DNA of 64,000 nt, from the NCBI RefSeq assembly GCF_017355955.1, contig NZ_JAFFID010000001.1, positions 310,001 through 374,000 on the forward strand, written 5' to 3'. Positions 17,503 through 26,366 of this stretch are shown piece by piece (positions within the stretch are counted from its first letter, which is position 1; the number at the start of each line of letters is the position of its first letter). A program made the position numbers and the translations under genes. The notes beneath the pieces were generated by a model. That model worked only from the letters and a program-made list of their open reading frames with translations, was not told the origin of the DNA and did not search any database. Origin of the DNA: Sabulibacter ruber. GTDB lineage: Bacteria > Bacteroidota > Bacteroidia > Cytophagales > Hymenobacteraceae.

Positions 17503-18978
17503 ATGAAAATCAATAAAGCTAAAATATACACTGTTCTGCTGGGAGCAACTCTTGCGTTAGGTTCTTGCCAGGAAGACTTCCTAGAAACAGTTCCTTCCAA
17601 CGCAGCTTCCTATGAGCAGGCCTTCAGCTCACCAGCTGCCGTAGAAGCGGCCTTGACCGGTATTTACCGGTTGATGCGTGACGCTCCGGTGAACTCTGGC
17701 TCCACTCCAGGCCATGACAGCTACGGAATCCCTCACTTCAACGAGACGTGGGATGTGATGGGGCAGGACCTTATGGCAAACACAGGTTGGTTTGTGTACC
17801 AATATGAGTTGGACAACAAATTGCCAACTTACCGTGGTACGTATATGTTGTGGGCATCTAACTACAACATCATTACCAACGCCAACAACGTAATTGCCAA
17901 TGCCGCCAAAGTGCCGGGTATCACAGAAACCCAGCGCGCGCAATTTGAAGCAGAAGCAAGGGCTCTGCGGGCTTTCGGGTATTTCAATCTGGCCAGAACG
18001 TACCAGCATACCTATCTGAAGGATCCAAATGCGTTAGCGGTTCCTTTGGTGCTGGAACAAACCACCATTGATACAGAAGGCAAGCCAAGAGCTACTTTGC
18101 AGGAGGTGTACACCCAGATTCTGGAGGACCTGAACATTGCAGAGCGCGATCTGCCGGTGTCCAGAGTTGCCAAAAGCCGCGTGAACAAAAACGTAGCCCA
18201 GGGCTTACTGGCCCGCGTGTACCTGGAGATGGGACAATGGGAACAAGCCGCTGATTTCGCGGTGAAAGCCAGACAAGGCCATCCTTTAATGTCACCAATT
18301 GAGTGGAAAGAAGGCTTTAACAACTATGCCAACGGCGAATGGATCTGGGGCTTAGCCCAGTCTGCTGATCAGCAAGTTGCCTTCGCGTCGTTCTTCTCTA
18401 CCATGGATGGCCGTTACACCGTAGATGAGGCGGGTAACAGAACCTACGTGCGCAGAGGGTATAACAACATCCGGGCAAACGACAAGTTTGTGGAGCTGTT
18501 TGACCCCGCTGATGCCCGTCGGGAATTCCAGGAAGAGGCCGGAGAGACCAACTCAGACCGGTACACCGTAACCAAGTTCAAGGACTTGTCAGACCTGAGC
18601 GGAGACTTCGTGCTGATGCGTGCTGCAGAAATGTACCTGATTGAAGCCGAGGCGAAAGCCCGTTTAGGTCAGGACGATGCGGCCCAGCAACTGGTATATG
18701 AGTTGCGTCAGAAGCGATTCACCAATCCGGCCGCTGCGGTGAAACCAACCACAACCGGTGCTGACCTGATCGACGAAATCTGGGTAGAAAGAAGAAAAGA
18801 GCTGTACGGTGAAGGTTTCGGACTGATGGACATCAAACGTCTGCAGAAACCTCTGGTACGGGAAGGTAACCATACTGCGGTGTTGGGGGTAACCCCGGCA
18901 AACAGCGACCTGTTTATCTACATGTTCCCGCAACTGGAAACCATCAACAACCCTAACTTCGGTCCTCAGAACCCATAA
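17503..18978 (+). CDS. SusD/RagB-type nutrient-binding surface lipoprotein
   Basis: 491 residues. A lipoprotein signal (KIYTVLLGATLALGSC, lipidated Cys at about 22) is followed by QEDFLETVPSNAASYEQAF, typical of SusD N-termini. TPR-like helices (ARALRAFGYFNLARTYQH, ARVYLEMGQWEQAADFA) and the RagB/SusD C-terminal region (LMRAAEMYLIEAEAKARLG, WVERRKELYGEGFGLMDIKR) follow. It forms the lid of the SusC transporter and captures ligand at the cell surface. It is the second gene of the two-gene operon, which ends at a strong terminator. Confidence 0.95.
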   Translation: MKINKAKIYTVLLGATLALGSCQEDFLETVPSNAASYEQAFSSPAAVEAALTGIYRLMRDAPVNSGSTPGHDSYGIPHFNETWDVMGQDLMANTGWFVYQYELDNKLPTYRGTYMLWASNYNIITNANNVIANAAKVPGITETQRAQFEAEARALRAFGYFNLARTYQHTYLKDPNALAVPLVLEQTTIDTEGKPRATLQEVYTQILEDLNIAERDLPVSRVAKSRVNKNVAQGLLARVYLEMGQWEQAADFAVKARQGHPLMSPIEWKEGFNNYANGEWIWGLAQSADQQVAFASFFSTMDGRYTVDEAGNRTYVRRGYNNIRANDKFVELFDPADARREFQEEAGETNSDRYTVTKFKDLSDLSGDFVLMRAAEMYLIEAEAKARLGQDDAAQQLVYELRQKRFTNPAAAVKPTTTGADLIDEIWVERRKELYGEGFGLMDIKRLQKPLVREGNHTAVLGVTPANSDLFIYMFPQLETINNPNFGPQNP

Positions 18979-18997
18979 TCTTGGACTTCAACGTAAT

Positions 18998-19029
18998 AAA
19001 AAGGCTGCTCTGTTGAGAGCAGCCTTTTT
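18998..19029 (+). terminator. Intrinsic terminator of the susCD operon
   Basis: A 14-bp perfect stem AAAAAGGCTGCTCT / AGAGCAGCCTTTTT with loop GTTG and a T-run, 19 bases after the susD stop. Confidence 0.93.
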
Positions 19030-19083
19030 TTATTTCCCAATGACCATCAAGTAAGCAGGTCTTTGGTTTAGAAGGGGCGTACT

Positions 19084-19123
19084 CGTTTTAAGCTTCTTTT
19101 CAGGAAAACGAGCTTAAAAACCG
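19084..19123. repeat. Dispersed intergenic palindrome, copy 8
   Basis: CGTTTTAAGCTTCTTTTCAGG and AAAACGAGCTTAAAAACCG pair over most of both arms. Confidence 0.8.
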
Positions 19124-19237
19124 ATGCACTTCCACTTAAGCTGTAGACCAAGGTTGAAGTTCGATTCGTGTCATAGCATATAGGAAAGCTTAAAGCAACA
19201 ACAAGAAACTGGGAGCCAAACGGTTGATAGTAAGGGC

Positions 19238-19345
19238 TTAATCTTTGCTCAATGCTTCTTTTTTAAACATAGTGTTTTCGCTATACCTCTTGATCACTTC
19301 GTCGGAATGATATCCTGCTTCACCCCATTTATTAACCGGTTTCAT
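19238..19345 (-). CDS. Candidate 35-residue small ORF or gene remnant
   Basis: An ATG-initiated reading frame of 36 codons on the minus strand in the 523-base gap after susD. The predicted peptide is charged and protein-like (starts MKPVNKWGEAGYHSD, ends MFKKEALSKD) rather than random-looking. A TAG stop lies two codons upstream, so it cannot extend. It could be a short gene or the tail of a decayed one. No promoter with both boxes was found and no family is recognised. Confidence 0.3.
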   Translation of the reverse strand: MKPVNKWGEAGYHSDEVIKRYSENTMFKKEALSKD

Positions 19346-19501
19346 CAACTAAGACTTTCGGTCAGCAAGTGTCCGCTATATCTTTAGAATAGTTACTTCA
19401 AACCCGCGGGGAGAACAGGCCAAAGAAGAGTGGTACGGTTTTGATGAGAACTAAGCCAGACAGAAGTAAATCACTTAGTAACCTTATAAATCAACCTCCC
19501 T

Positions 19502-19915
19502 ATGACATTTTCTACCCCCATAAAAAGCTTGTTCTCCGCGGTACTAGTATCAATCTTGCTTGTTGCCTCCCAAACTAGTTTCGCTTTAGGCATGGCTAAA
19601 CCTGAGCCAGTTGAACCAGGCATGTTCATGGCTCCGGCCTCGGGTACCCCGGAGTTGGTTGTAAGCAAACTGCTGAAGCTTTACCCTAATCCTAACTACG
19701 GGAGTGAGGTCTACATCAAGGGTTTCACCAAAAACACCGAGGCTTCCATTCAGGTGAAGAATGCCATTGGGTACGTAGTTGCCTCAGAAAGACTCTTTAT
19801 CTCGGATGAGGATGGTTCTGTTCGGTTAGATATCAGTTCGTTACCTGAAGGTCATTACTACCTGCATATCAAAGTGGAGAAAGCCCAGGTAGTGAAGAAA
19901 CTGATCAAGCTTTAA
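19502..19915 (+). CDS. Small secreted protein made of a type IX secretion (type A) sorting domain
   Basis: 137 residues. A signal peptide of about 29 residues (SLFSAVLVSILLVASQTSFA) is followed by a 25-residue linker and then a type A T9SS C-terminal domain from about residue 58: LKLYPNPNYGSEVYIKGF, IQVKNAIGYVVASERLF, LDISSLPEGHYYLHIKV, VVKKLIKL. Such domains normally ride at the end of large cargo proteins and direct outer-membrane translocation and anchoring. Here almost nothing remains to be carried, so it may be a residual cargo tail or a small surface protein in its own right. It is monocistronic. Confidence 0.8.
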   Translation: MTFSTPIKSLFSAVLVSILLVASQTSFALGMAKPEPVEPGMFMAPASGTPELVVSKLLKLYPNPNYGSEVYIKGFTKNTEASIQVKNAIGYVVASERLFISDEDGSVRLDISSLPEGHYYLHIKVEKAQVVKKLIKL

Positions 19916-19976
19916 GTAAGCTCCGGTAGCTGTTATCAAACAGAATAAAGAAGAGGAGTAAAAGAAAAGGTTGAAC

Positions 19977-20945
19977 TTAATCAACCTCTCCAATGATATC
20001 GTTCACCCAGCCTTTTCCCCAGTTGTCCTTTTCTTCCTGAGTCCAGATTTCAGGGTAGAAAATACGCTTCTGGAACCTGGGCGGAAGATACTTCTGCCAG
20101 TTGGTGCCTCCGGTGGCCGCAATCACCTCCGGGTCCCGCTGCAGGTACCGCACAGCAGATTTATAATGCATCAGGGGCCAGTTTACATTGACATTGCTGT
20201 CCAGTTCTTTGAGGTGATTGAGTAACTTTTGGTTTTGCTGCTCTTCTGCCGAAAGTCGTTTAAAAACAGCCCACACGTTTTTGTTTTGGTATTCTTTAGC
20301 GTGCAGGAGCAACTCGGCTGAGTATTTTTCCTCAAACTGTAAAAGCGTTAAGGTTTTGGCTCCGGTGGCCGCCTCAGTGGCTCCTTCTTTCCAGTAAATA
20401 CAGCCAAACATCTCTTCATGGGTGCTCTGCTGGCCCAAAGCCTGCCGCTTGGCTTTATCAGTGAGGTTATGCAGATCAGTGGAGCAGATTTCAATCTTAC
20501 GGTACTGCACCGATTGGAACCCACTGGCCGGCATCAATGCCATCCTGAACTTCAGGAACTCCTTCTGGTCCATACCTGAGACCATTACCTCAAAGGAGTC
20601 AATCAGGTTTTCAAAGTATCGGTTCACGCGGCCCACCCGGGTTATCAGCATTTGGGCGGTAGGAGAAGGGTCTTCGGCAATCTGTTTGTACTCGTGCAGG
20701 CTCAGCTTGAAGTAAAGCTCCGTGATCTGGTGGTACATGATGAAAATCTCCTCATCCGGGATGCGGGTGCGCGGCGTCTGTAAGCTCAGGAGCGTGTCTA
20801 AGTGGATGTAATCCCAGTAGTTAAGGAAGTCTGAGTAAAGTAACCCTTCCAGGTAAGAAGCTAGGTCCTGGCCCAGTGGGCTGTATTTCTGTTGGAGGCG
20901 TTCCAGCAATTCCAGCACCTGCGGGGAGAAGGTTGGGTCTGGCAT
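19977..20945 (-). CDS. Tryptophan 2,3-dioxygenase family haem protein
   Basis: 322 residues. It has the hallmarks of the TDO family: YWDYIHLDTLLSLQ, the substrate-pocket motif MYHQITELYFKLSLHE with His72, RMALMPASGFQSVQYRKIE, and the proximal haem ligand candidate His259 in NWPLMHYKSAVRYL, followed by AATGGTNWQKYLPP. TDO opens the indole ring of L-tryptophan to N-formylkynurenine. No other kynurenine-pathway gene is in the window, so a catabolic role is inferred from the family only. It is on its own, convergent with the T9SS-domain gene. Confidence 0.88.
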   Translation of the reverse strand: MPDPTFSPQVLELLERLQQKYSPLGQDLASYLEGLLYSDFLNYWDYIHLDTLLSLQTPRTRIPDEEIFIMYHQITELYFKLSLHEYKQIAEDPSPTAQMLITRVGRVNRYFENLIDSFEVMVSGMDQKEFLKFRMALMPASGFQSVQYRKIEICSTDLHNLTDKAKRQALGQQSTHEEMFGCIYWKEGATEAATGAKTLTLLQFEEKYSAELLLHAKEYQNKNVWAVFKRLSAEEQQNQKLLNHLKELDSNVNVNWPLMHYKSAVRYLQRDPEVIAATGGTNWQKYLPPRFQKRIFYPEIWTQEEKDNWGKGWVNDIIGEVD

Positions 20946-21137
20946 ATATTATTTTCTGAATGTTGTAATTATCTTTCCTTACTTGCGACAAAGAAAGTAA
21001 AAGTATTTGGATCGGAGACTTGCTATACGTAAGAAATGCCCTCTCAGGCAACCTTCAAAGCTATTTTAGCATCCAATCGGCAGAAAGGGCTGGAAACTGA
21101 AAGCACAACGCTGCTGCCTCCAGGTGCGCAATTTCTT

Positions 21138-21145
21138 TATCTTTG
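21138..21145 (+). promoter_or_regulatory. -7 promoter box of the sdaAB-tolC-hlyD-gpsA operon
   Basis: TATCTTTG, an exact TAnnTTTG match 24 bases before ATG 21170. It supports that start over the in-frame ATG at 21143, which lies inside the box. Confidence 0.5.
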
Positions 21146-21169
21146 GTTCTGAAAGATAGAAACAAACGA

Positions 21170-21850
21170 ATGGCAGAGAAGAGCAGCATTTTTGACATGA
21201 TAGGGCCAGTGATGATTGGTCCGTCCAGTTCTCATACGGCAGGCGTGGTGCGGATAGCCCGGGCCGCTATCAGAATTTTGGGGGCGGTGCCGGTAGAAGC
21301 AACCATAACTTTTTATAACTCTTTCGCCCGCACTTATGAAGGCCACGGCAGCGACAGAGCTATATTAGCAGGTTTACTGGATTTTAGTACCGATGATACC
21401 CGCATCAAAGAATCGTTTGAGCACGCAAAAGAGAGTGGGCTGAAATATACCTTCAAGTCCATAGGGAATGCCTCTACCATGCACCCCAACACCATTAAGC
21501 TCCACCTGAAAGCGGCCGATGGGCGGGAAACCGAAGTGATAGGCCAGAGTCGGGGCGGAGGCGTGATCAGCATAGTGGAAGTAGACGGCTTCCCTTCCAA
21601 CTTTTCGGCCAACCTGCACACGCTCATCATTGACGCTGATGACGTGAAAGGCAGCATCGCCTTCATCAGTGACATTATTGCGCATGATGACTGCAACATT
21701 GCCACCATGAACGTGTCCCGCAAAGGCCGCCATGACTTAGCCCGGCAGTTCATTGAAATGGACTCTGGGCTGCGACCTATCTCGCTGGAATACCTCCGGC
21801 ACCTGAGTTGGGTTAAGAATGTGATCTATATCCCTAATATTGACTTATAA
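21170..21850 (+). CDS. sdaAB: L-serine ammonia-lyase, iron-sulfur-dependent, beta subunit
   Basis: 226 residues from ATG 21170, opening with the family signature SIFDMIGPVMIGPSSSHTAG. The serine-dehydratase beta region covers about 1-140 (FYNSFARTYEGHGSDRAILAG) and a C-terminal ACT-like domain follows (LHTLIIDADDVKGSIAFISD, HDDCNIATMNVSRKG). With the alpha subunit, which carries the [4Fe-4S]-binding cysteines, it deaminates serine to pyruvate. No alpha-subunit gene is in the window. Its stop abuts the next start (21851), so it leads a four-gene operon with efflux components and gpsA. Confidence 0.9.
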   Translation: MAEKSSIFDMIGPVMIGPSSSHTAGVVRIARAAIRILGAVPVEATITFYNSFARTYEGHGSDRAILAGLLDFSTDDTRIKESFEHAKESGLKYTFKSIGNASTMHPNTIKLHLKAADGRETEVIGQSRGGGVISIVEVDGFPSNFSANLHTLIIDADDVKGSIAFISDIIAHDDCNIATMNVSRKGRHDLARQFIEMDSGLRPISLEYLRHLSWVKNVIYIPNIDL

Positions 21851-23308
21851 ATGCGACGTTTTACTTCAAAATTCCTGTCTACGCTGGGGCTGGCCGTTGG
21901 CAGTGCCACCATGGCCCTGGCACAAACTGCGGCTCCTACAGAAACTGTCTGGTCTTTGCAGCAATGCGTGGACCATGCCATCAAAAACAACCTACTGATC
22001 AGGCAGTCTGGCCTCTCTGTAGAACAGGCGGCAATTGATGTAAAACAAGCCCGGGCAGATCAGCTGCCGTCCATCAACGGAAGTGGCTCACATGGATTTA
22101 ACAATGGTTTCTTCCTGGATCCGGTGAGAAACCAAATTCAGAACACGCAAATCTGGTCGGGCAACGTGGGCGTGAATGGCTCTGTTAATCTATACAGCGG
22201 CCTACAGGTCCAGAATACCATTAAACGCAACAAACTGGATTATCAAGCCAGCCAGTTAGACCAGCAGAAAGTACAGAATGACATTACCCTTAATGTGGTA
22301 ACTGCCTATATGAACGTACTGCTGAACCAGGAGATTCTTAAAACAAACCAGGAACGGTTAAATTTAACCAGTAGCCAGCTGGAGCGTACCCAAAAGCTGT
22401 TCAGAGCAGGAAGTGTACCTGAAAGTAATGTATTAGATCTGAATGCACAAATTGCTAGTGATGAGTTAAATATCATAACTGCTCAGAATAATATTGATCT
22501 GTTTGAGTTGCAGTTGATTCAGATGCTGAACCTTACTGAAGCTAATCCGGCAAATTTCTCCATTGTTGTTCCACAGATTCCTGACCCAGACCAGACGGTT
22601 ATTGCTTTCAACGCCGAAGAGGTATATACCACGGCTTCTAACCGAATGCCTGAGATATTAAGAGCCAGACTTCGCATCCAAAGTGCTGAAAAAAGCATTG
22701 CCATCGCCAAGGGAGGATATCACCCTTCCTTGAGTTTAGTGGGAAGTATCAGTACCCGTTACTCAAGCGGGAGTTCTTTGATTTCTTTCGGAGAAACCTC
22801 GGTTTCACAACAAGTGGGGTTCCTGGATCCAAGCTTAAGCCAGCCATTAATTCTTTATAGTCCTGAACAAAGCGAAAGAAAGTACCCATATCTCAACCAA
22901 CTACAAGACAATATAGGCCAGTTTATAGGGATTAACTTAAGCGTTCCAATTTTGAATTCTTTCAGAATTAGGAATAATGTGCAGTTGTCTAAGATCGGCC
23001 TGAAAAACGCAGAAATCAATTCAGATATCGCCCGTAACGAATTGAAGCAAACCATTGCCCAGGCTTATACAGATGCGGTTAATGCCCAAAAAAGATTTAC
23101 AGCTGCAAAAAAACAGCTGGAGGCTTTTGAACAAGCCTTTAAAAATGCGGAGATTCGCCTCAACAATGGCCTCATCAACAGCGTGGATTACAACGTGGCC
23201 CGCAACAACTTTGTAAAAGCCCAGTCAGACATTATCCAAGCCAAGTACGATTACATTTTCCGTCTCAAGTTCCTGGAGTTCTACCAGGGTAAAACAATCA
23301 CTCTTTAA
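21851..23308 (+). CDS. TolC-family outer-membrane efflux protein
   Basis: 485 residues. A signal peptide (about 1-25, ending AMALAQ) is followed by two OEP repeats with long heptad-rich helices: WSLQQCVDHAIKNNLLIRQ, VKQARADQLPSINGSGSHG, and later AQAYTDAVNAQKRFTAAKKQ, LEAFEQAFKNAEIRLNNGLI and the conserved DYNVARNNFVKAQSDIIQA. It would form the outer-membrane duct of a tripartite exporter with the adaptor encoded 6 bases downstream. No inner-membrane pump (RND, ABC or MFS) is encoded in the window. Confidence 0.93.
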   Translation: MRRFTSKFLSTLGLAVGSATMALAQTAAPTETVWSLQQCVDHAIKNNLLIRQSGLSVEQAAIDVKQARADQLPSINGSGSHGFNNGFFLDPVRNQIQNTQIWSGNVGVNGSVNLYSGLQVQNTIKRNKLDYQASQLDQQKVQNDITLNVVTAYMNVLLNQEILKTNQERLNLTSSQLERTQKLFRAGSVPESNVLDLNAQIASDELNIITAQNNIDLFELQLIQMLNLTEANPANFSIVVPQIPDPDQTVIAFNAEEVYTTASNRMPEILRARLRIQSAEKSIAIAKGGYHPSLSLVGSISTRYSSGSSLISFGETSVSQQVGFLDPSLSQPLILYSPEQSERKYPYLNQLQDNIGQFIGINLSVPILNSFRIRNNVQLSKIGLKNAEINSDIARNELKQTIAQAYTDAVNAQKRFTAAKKQLEAFEQAFKNAEIRLNNGLINSVDYNVARNNFVKAQSDIIQAKYDYIFRLKFLEFYQGKTITL

Positions 23309-23314
23309 CAGCTC

Positions 23315-24691
23315 ATGGCAAAACGCAAATCAAACAAACTGATCTACATCCTGGGAGGCCTGCTCATTTTACTCATCGCAGGGCTTCTGGTAGCAAAGAA
23401 GAGTGGATTAATTGGGAAGGAAGAAGGGGTTGAAGTGGCAGTGGCTAAAGTGAAGCCAGCCAATATAGTAGAAAAGGTAAGCGCCTCCGGAAAGGTGCAA
23501 CCCGAAATTGAAGTAAAAATCAGCCCTGACGTTTCCGGGGAGATCACGGAACTGTACGTGAAGGAGGGCGACTCCGTGGTAGCCGGTCAATTACTGCTGC
23601 GCATTCGCCCTGACAATTACCAGGCGATGGTAGAGATGCAATCGGCATCGGTGAATACCCAGCGTGCCAACCTTTCCCAGGCCAGGGCCCGCTTGAACCA
23701 GGCTTTGGCCAACAGCAAAAACGTTCAGCAGTCATATGAACGCAACAGAAAGCTGTTTGAGCAGAAGGTGATCTCCCAATCTGAGTTTGATGCTGCCCGC
23801 TCCCAGTTTGAGGCAAACAAAGCCGAGGTAGACGCCGCCCGTCAGGCGGTGAGAGCCGCTGAGTCCACGGTGCGCAGTGCCAGCGCCTCTTTGGAGGAAT
23901 CCAGACGGAACCTGGATAAAACTACCATCTATGCCCCGGTAAGCGGAACGGTTTCTAAATTGAACGTAGAAAAAGGCGAGCGCGTGGTGGGTACCTCTCA
24001 AATGGCGGGTACAGAAATCATGCGGATCGCTAACCTCAACAACATGGAGGTAAGGGTAGACGTGAACGAGAATGACATCGTGCGCGTGCGCCTGAATGAC
24101 TCTGCTATCATTGAAGTGGATTCCTACACCAATACTAACCGTAAATTCAGAGGCATTGTAACTTCCATCGCCAACACGGCAAAGGATGCGGCTTCGCTGG
24201 AGGCGGTAACCGAGTTTGAGGTAAGAATCAGGTTGCTGAACGAGTCATACAAAGACCTGCTGGATAAAGGCCGCACGCCGTTCAGACCGGGCATGACGGC
24301 ATCGGTAGATGTTATCACAGAGCAGAAAAATAACGTAATGTCTGTACCTTTGGCGGCGGTAACTACCCGGGCCAAGGAAAAGGCGGGCAGCAAGCCGGCT
24401 GGTACCGATAGTTTCCAGGAAGACCAGAAACCGGTGAGAGCCGAAGACAGACCTGATGAGGTGGTGTTTGTGCACGAAGGCGGTAAGGTTAAAATGGTGA
24501 AGGTGAAAACCGGCATCAGCGATTTTGATAACATTGAGATCCTGTCTGGCTTAAAGCCGGGACAGGAAGTGGTTTCCGGTCCGTTCAGAGCTGTTTCCAA
24601 GCAGTTGAAGGATGGTGATTTGGTGAAAATAATAGACGAGAAATCACTAAGTAAGAAAGAAGATACGTCAGAAGAAGAAGAAGAGGAATAA
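23315..24691 (+). CDS. Periplasmic adaptor (membrane fusion) protein, HlyD/MacA type
   Basis: 458 residues. An N-terminal membrane anchor (about 9-28: LIYILGGLLILLIAGLLVA) precedes a first lipoyl half (VSASGKVQPEIEVKISPDVS), a coiled-coil hairpin (about 105-195, Ala/Gln/Arg-rich), the second lipoyl half (TTIYAPVSGTVSKLNVEKGE), a beta-barrel domain and a membrane-proximal domain. The C-terminus is acidic (EEDTSEEEEEE-like). The coiled coil and anchor resemble MacA-type adaptors that pair with MacB-like ABC transporters, but no pump gene is adjacent. It is cotranscribed with the tolC-like gene. Confidence 0.92.
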   Translation: MAKRKSNKLIYILGGLLILLIAGLLVAKKSGLIGKEEGVEVAVAKVKPANIVEKVSASGKVQPEIEVKISPDVSGEITELYVKEGDSVVAGQLLLRIRPDNYQAMVEMQSASVNTQRANLSQARARLNQALANSKNVQQSYERNRKLFEQKVISQSEFDAARSQFEANKAEVDAARQAVRAAESTVRSASASLEESRRNLDKTTIYAPVSGTVSKLNVEKGERVVGTSQMAGTEIMRIANLNNMEVRVDVNENDIVRVRLNDSAIIEVDSYTNTNRKFRGIVTSIANTAKDAASLEAVTEFEVRIRLLNESYKDLLDKGRTPFRPGMTASVDVITEQKNNVMSVPLAAVTTRAKEKAGSKPAGTDSFQEDQKPVRAEDRPDEVVFVHEGGKVKMVKVKTGISDFDNIEILSGLKPGQEVVSGPFRAVSKQLKDGDLVKIIDEKSLSKKEDTSEEEEEE

Positions 24692-24694
24692 GCT

Positions 24695-25693
24695 TTGCAG
24701 GAAAGAGAAAGAATTGCCGTTTTAGGAGGAGGCAGCTGGGCAACCGCGCTGGTCAAGATCCTTTCAGAAAACAAAACAGATGTAAGCTGGTGGCTAAGGA
24801 ACAAGGAAGATGTTCAGCACCTACAGCAATACGCCCACAATCCCAGGTACCTCAGCGGGGTGCGTTTTGACCTGGAGTATGTACATCCCTCCAATGACAT
24901 TGTAGAGACTGTCGCCAATGCCGAGTGGGTGATTCTGGCCGTACCGGCAGCCTTTGTGCAGCAAGCCCTTTCTCCGCTTTCGCCCGATGCCCTGAAAGAG
25001 AAAACCGTGGTTTCTGCGGTGAAAGGCATGATTCCTTCTGAAAACCTGCTCATCACCGATTTCCTGGAGCAGCACTACGGCGTACCCGCCGACCGCCAAT
25101 GCGTGATTGCGGGTCCCTGCCACGCCGAGGAAGTTGCCCTTGAAAAGCAGTCTTACCTCACCATCGGGTCGCATGACATTGCCCGGGCAGAGCGTTTCTG
25201 TGCTCTTTTGCGCAACCGCTATGTAAAAGCCAATCCGCTGGATGACATTGATGGGGTGGAGTATTGCGCCGTGATCAAGAACATTATTGCCTTAGCCTGC
25301 GGTATTGCCCACGGGTTGAACTACGGCGATAATTTCCAGGCGGTGATGGTCTCCAACTCCATGGAAGAAATTGAGCGGTTTCTGGATGCTATCATGCCCT
25401 TGCACCGTGATCTGAAAGGAAGCGCTTACCTGGGAGATCTATTGGTAACGGCCTATTCCCAGTTCAGCCGCAACCGTACGTTCGGGAACATGATCGGCCG
25501 CGGCTACACGGTGAAATCTGCCCAATTTGAGATGAACATGGTGGCTGAAGGGTATTACGCTGTGAAAAGCATTCACCAACTGAACAGACGCCTGAAGGTA
25601 GACATGCCTATCACCAACGCGGTCTACAACATCCTGTATGAGCGTATTTCGCCGGGCGTGGAGATTGAAATCCTGAAGAATAAGTTCAAGTAG
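24695..25693 (+). CDS. gpsA: NAD(P)H-dependent glycerol-3-phosphate dehydrogenase
   Basis: 332 residues from a TTG start at 24695, only 3 bases after the adaptor stop; no in-frame ATG precedes the Rossmann motif IAVLGGGSWATAL (residues 7-19), so TTG is required. The catalytic region includes VVSAVKGMI, VIAGPCHAEEV and the family lysine motif CAVIKNIIALACGIAHGL, then FGNMIGRGYTVKSA. It reduces dihydroxyacetone phosphate to sn-glycerol 3-phosphate for phospholipid synthesis in the cytoplasm. It is the last gene of the sdaAB operon, with a long hairpin directly after it. Confidence 0.95.
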   Translation: MQERERIAVLGGGSWATALVKILSENKTDVSWWLRNKEDVQHLQQYAHNPRYLSGVRFDLEYVHPSNDIVETVANAEWVILAVPAAFVQQALSPLSPDALKEKTVVSAVKGMIPSENLLITDFLEQHYGVPADRQCVIAGPCHAEEVALEKQSYLTIGSHDIARAERFCALLRNRYVKANPLDDIDGVEYCAVIKNIIALACGIAHGLNYGDNFQAVMVSNSMEEIERFLDAIMPLHRDLKGSAYLGDLLVTAYSQFSRNRTFGNMIGRGYTVKSAQFEMNMVAEGYYAVKSIHQLNRRLKVDMPITNAVYNILYERISPGVEIEILKNKFK

Positions 25694-25730
25694 GATTTTT
25701 GCCTGGATTCCAGAAACCAAAGCAAAAACA
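25694..25730. repeat. Dispersed intergenic palindrome, copy 9
   Basis: GATTTTTGCCTGGATTCCAG, AAACCAAAGC and AAAAACAG; it begins at the base after the gpsA stop codon and runs into the following terminator. Confidence 0.65.
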
Positions 25731-25770
25731 GAAAACCCGCTCCTGGTTATAGAGCGGGTTTTCTGTTTTT
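25724..25770. terminator. Bidirectional intrinsic terminator after gpsA and maf
   Basis: A 19-bp perfect stem (25724-25742 with 25752-25770; core ACCCGCTC / GAGCGGGT) with a 9-base loop and T-runs on both strands. Confidence 0.93.
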
Positions 25771-25793
25771 AGGGTAATTTATGAGAAAGAAGC

Positions 25794-26366
25794 TTAAAAC
25801 ACCAGCAGCTCCTCGTAGAGTCTGTGCACTGGCAATCCCATCACGTTGAAGTAAGAACCTTCAATCCGTTCAATGCCCACCAAGCCTAACCAGTCCTGCG
25901 CCCCGTAGCTTCCGGCTTTGTCAAAGGGTTTGTAGTTGTTGATGTAGAAGTCTATCTCGTCACGGGTTAGATCGCGGAAATGCACAGTGGTCACATCATG
26001 GAAAACGATGCTTTTCTCCTGGCTCAAGAGACAAACCCCGGTGTACACTTCATGGCTGCGGCCCGAGAGCATGGACAACATGCGGGTGGCCTGGGCATGG
26101 TCAATGGGTTTGTTCAAGACCTTTTCATCCAGGCACACAATGGTGTCTGCGGTGATAATTACTTCGTCTGGCTGCAGGTCAGATTGGTAGGCGCTTGCTT
26201 TGTGGGCCGCCAGGTATTCGGCTACGTCGGCTCTTTCCAGTTCAGGCGGATACGTTTCGTCAATCTCCTTTACGCGGCTTTCAAACGGTAACCCAAGGTT
26301 GGTCAGGAGTTCTTTCCGGCGGGGAGAGTTGGAGGCCAGAATGTATTTTCTGTTAGTAAAATTCAT
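25794..26366 (-). CDS. maf: Maf-family nucleoside triphosphate pyrophosphatase
   Basis: 190 residues. Family motifs are ILASNSPRRKELL (about 10-22), DETYPPELERADVAEYLAAHKA, the catalytic Asp region ITADTIVCLDEKVLNKP and DKAGSYGAQDW. Maf proteins hydrolyse non-canonical or modified nucleotides (dTTP/UTP or m7GTP type) and affect septation. Its start overlaps the end of the DUF1015 gene by 14 bases, so translation is probably coupled. It is the third gene of pdxH - DUF1015 - maf. Confidence 0.93.
   Translation of the reverse strand: MNFTNRKYILASNSPRRKELLTNLGLPFESRVKEIDETYPPELERADVAEYLAAHKASAYQSDLQPDEVIITADTIVCLDEKVLNKPIDHAQATRMLSMLSGRSHEVYTGVCLLSQEKSIVFHDVTTVHFRDLTRDEIDFYINNYKPFDKAGSYGAQDWLGLVGIERIEGSYFNVMGLPVHRLYEELLVF

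Noticed and set aside
24124..24804. Reading frame of 226 codons on the minus strand opposite the adaptor gene
   Set aside because: Antisense to a clear HlyD/MacA-type gene; Ser- and Leu-rich translation without motifs.
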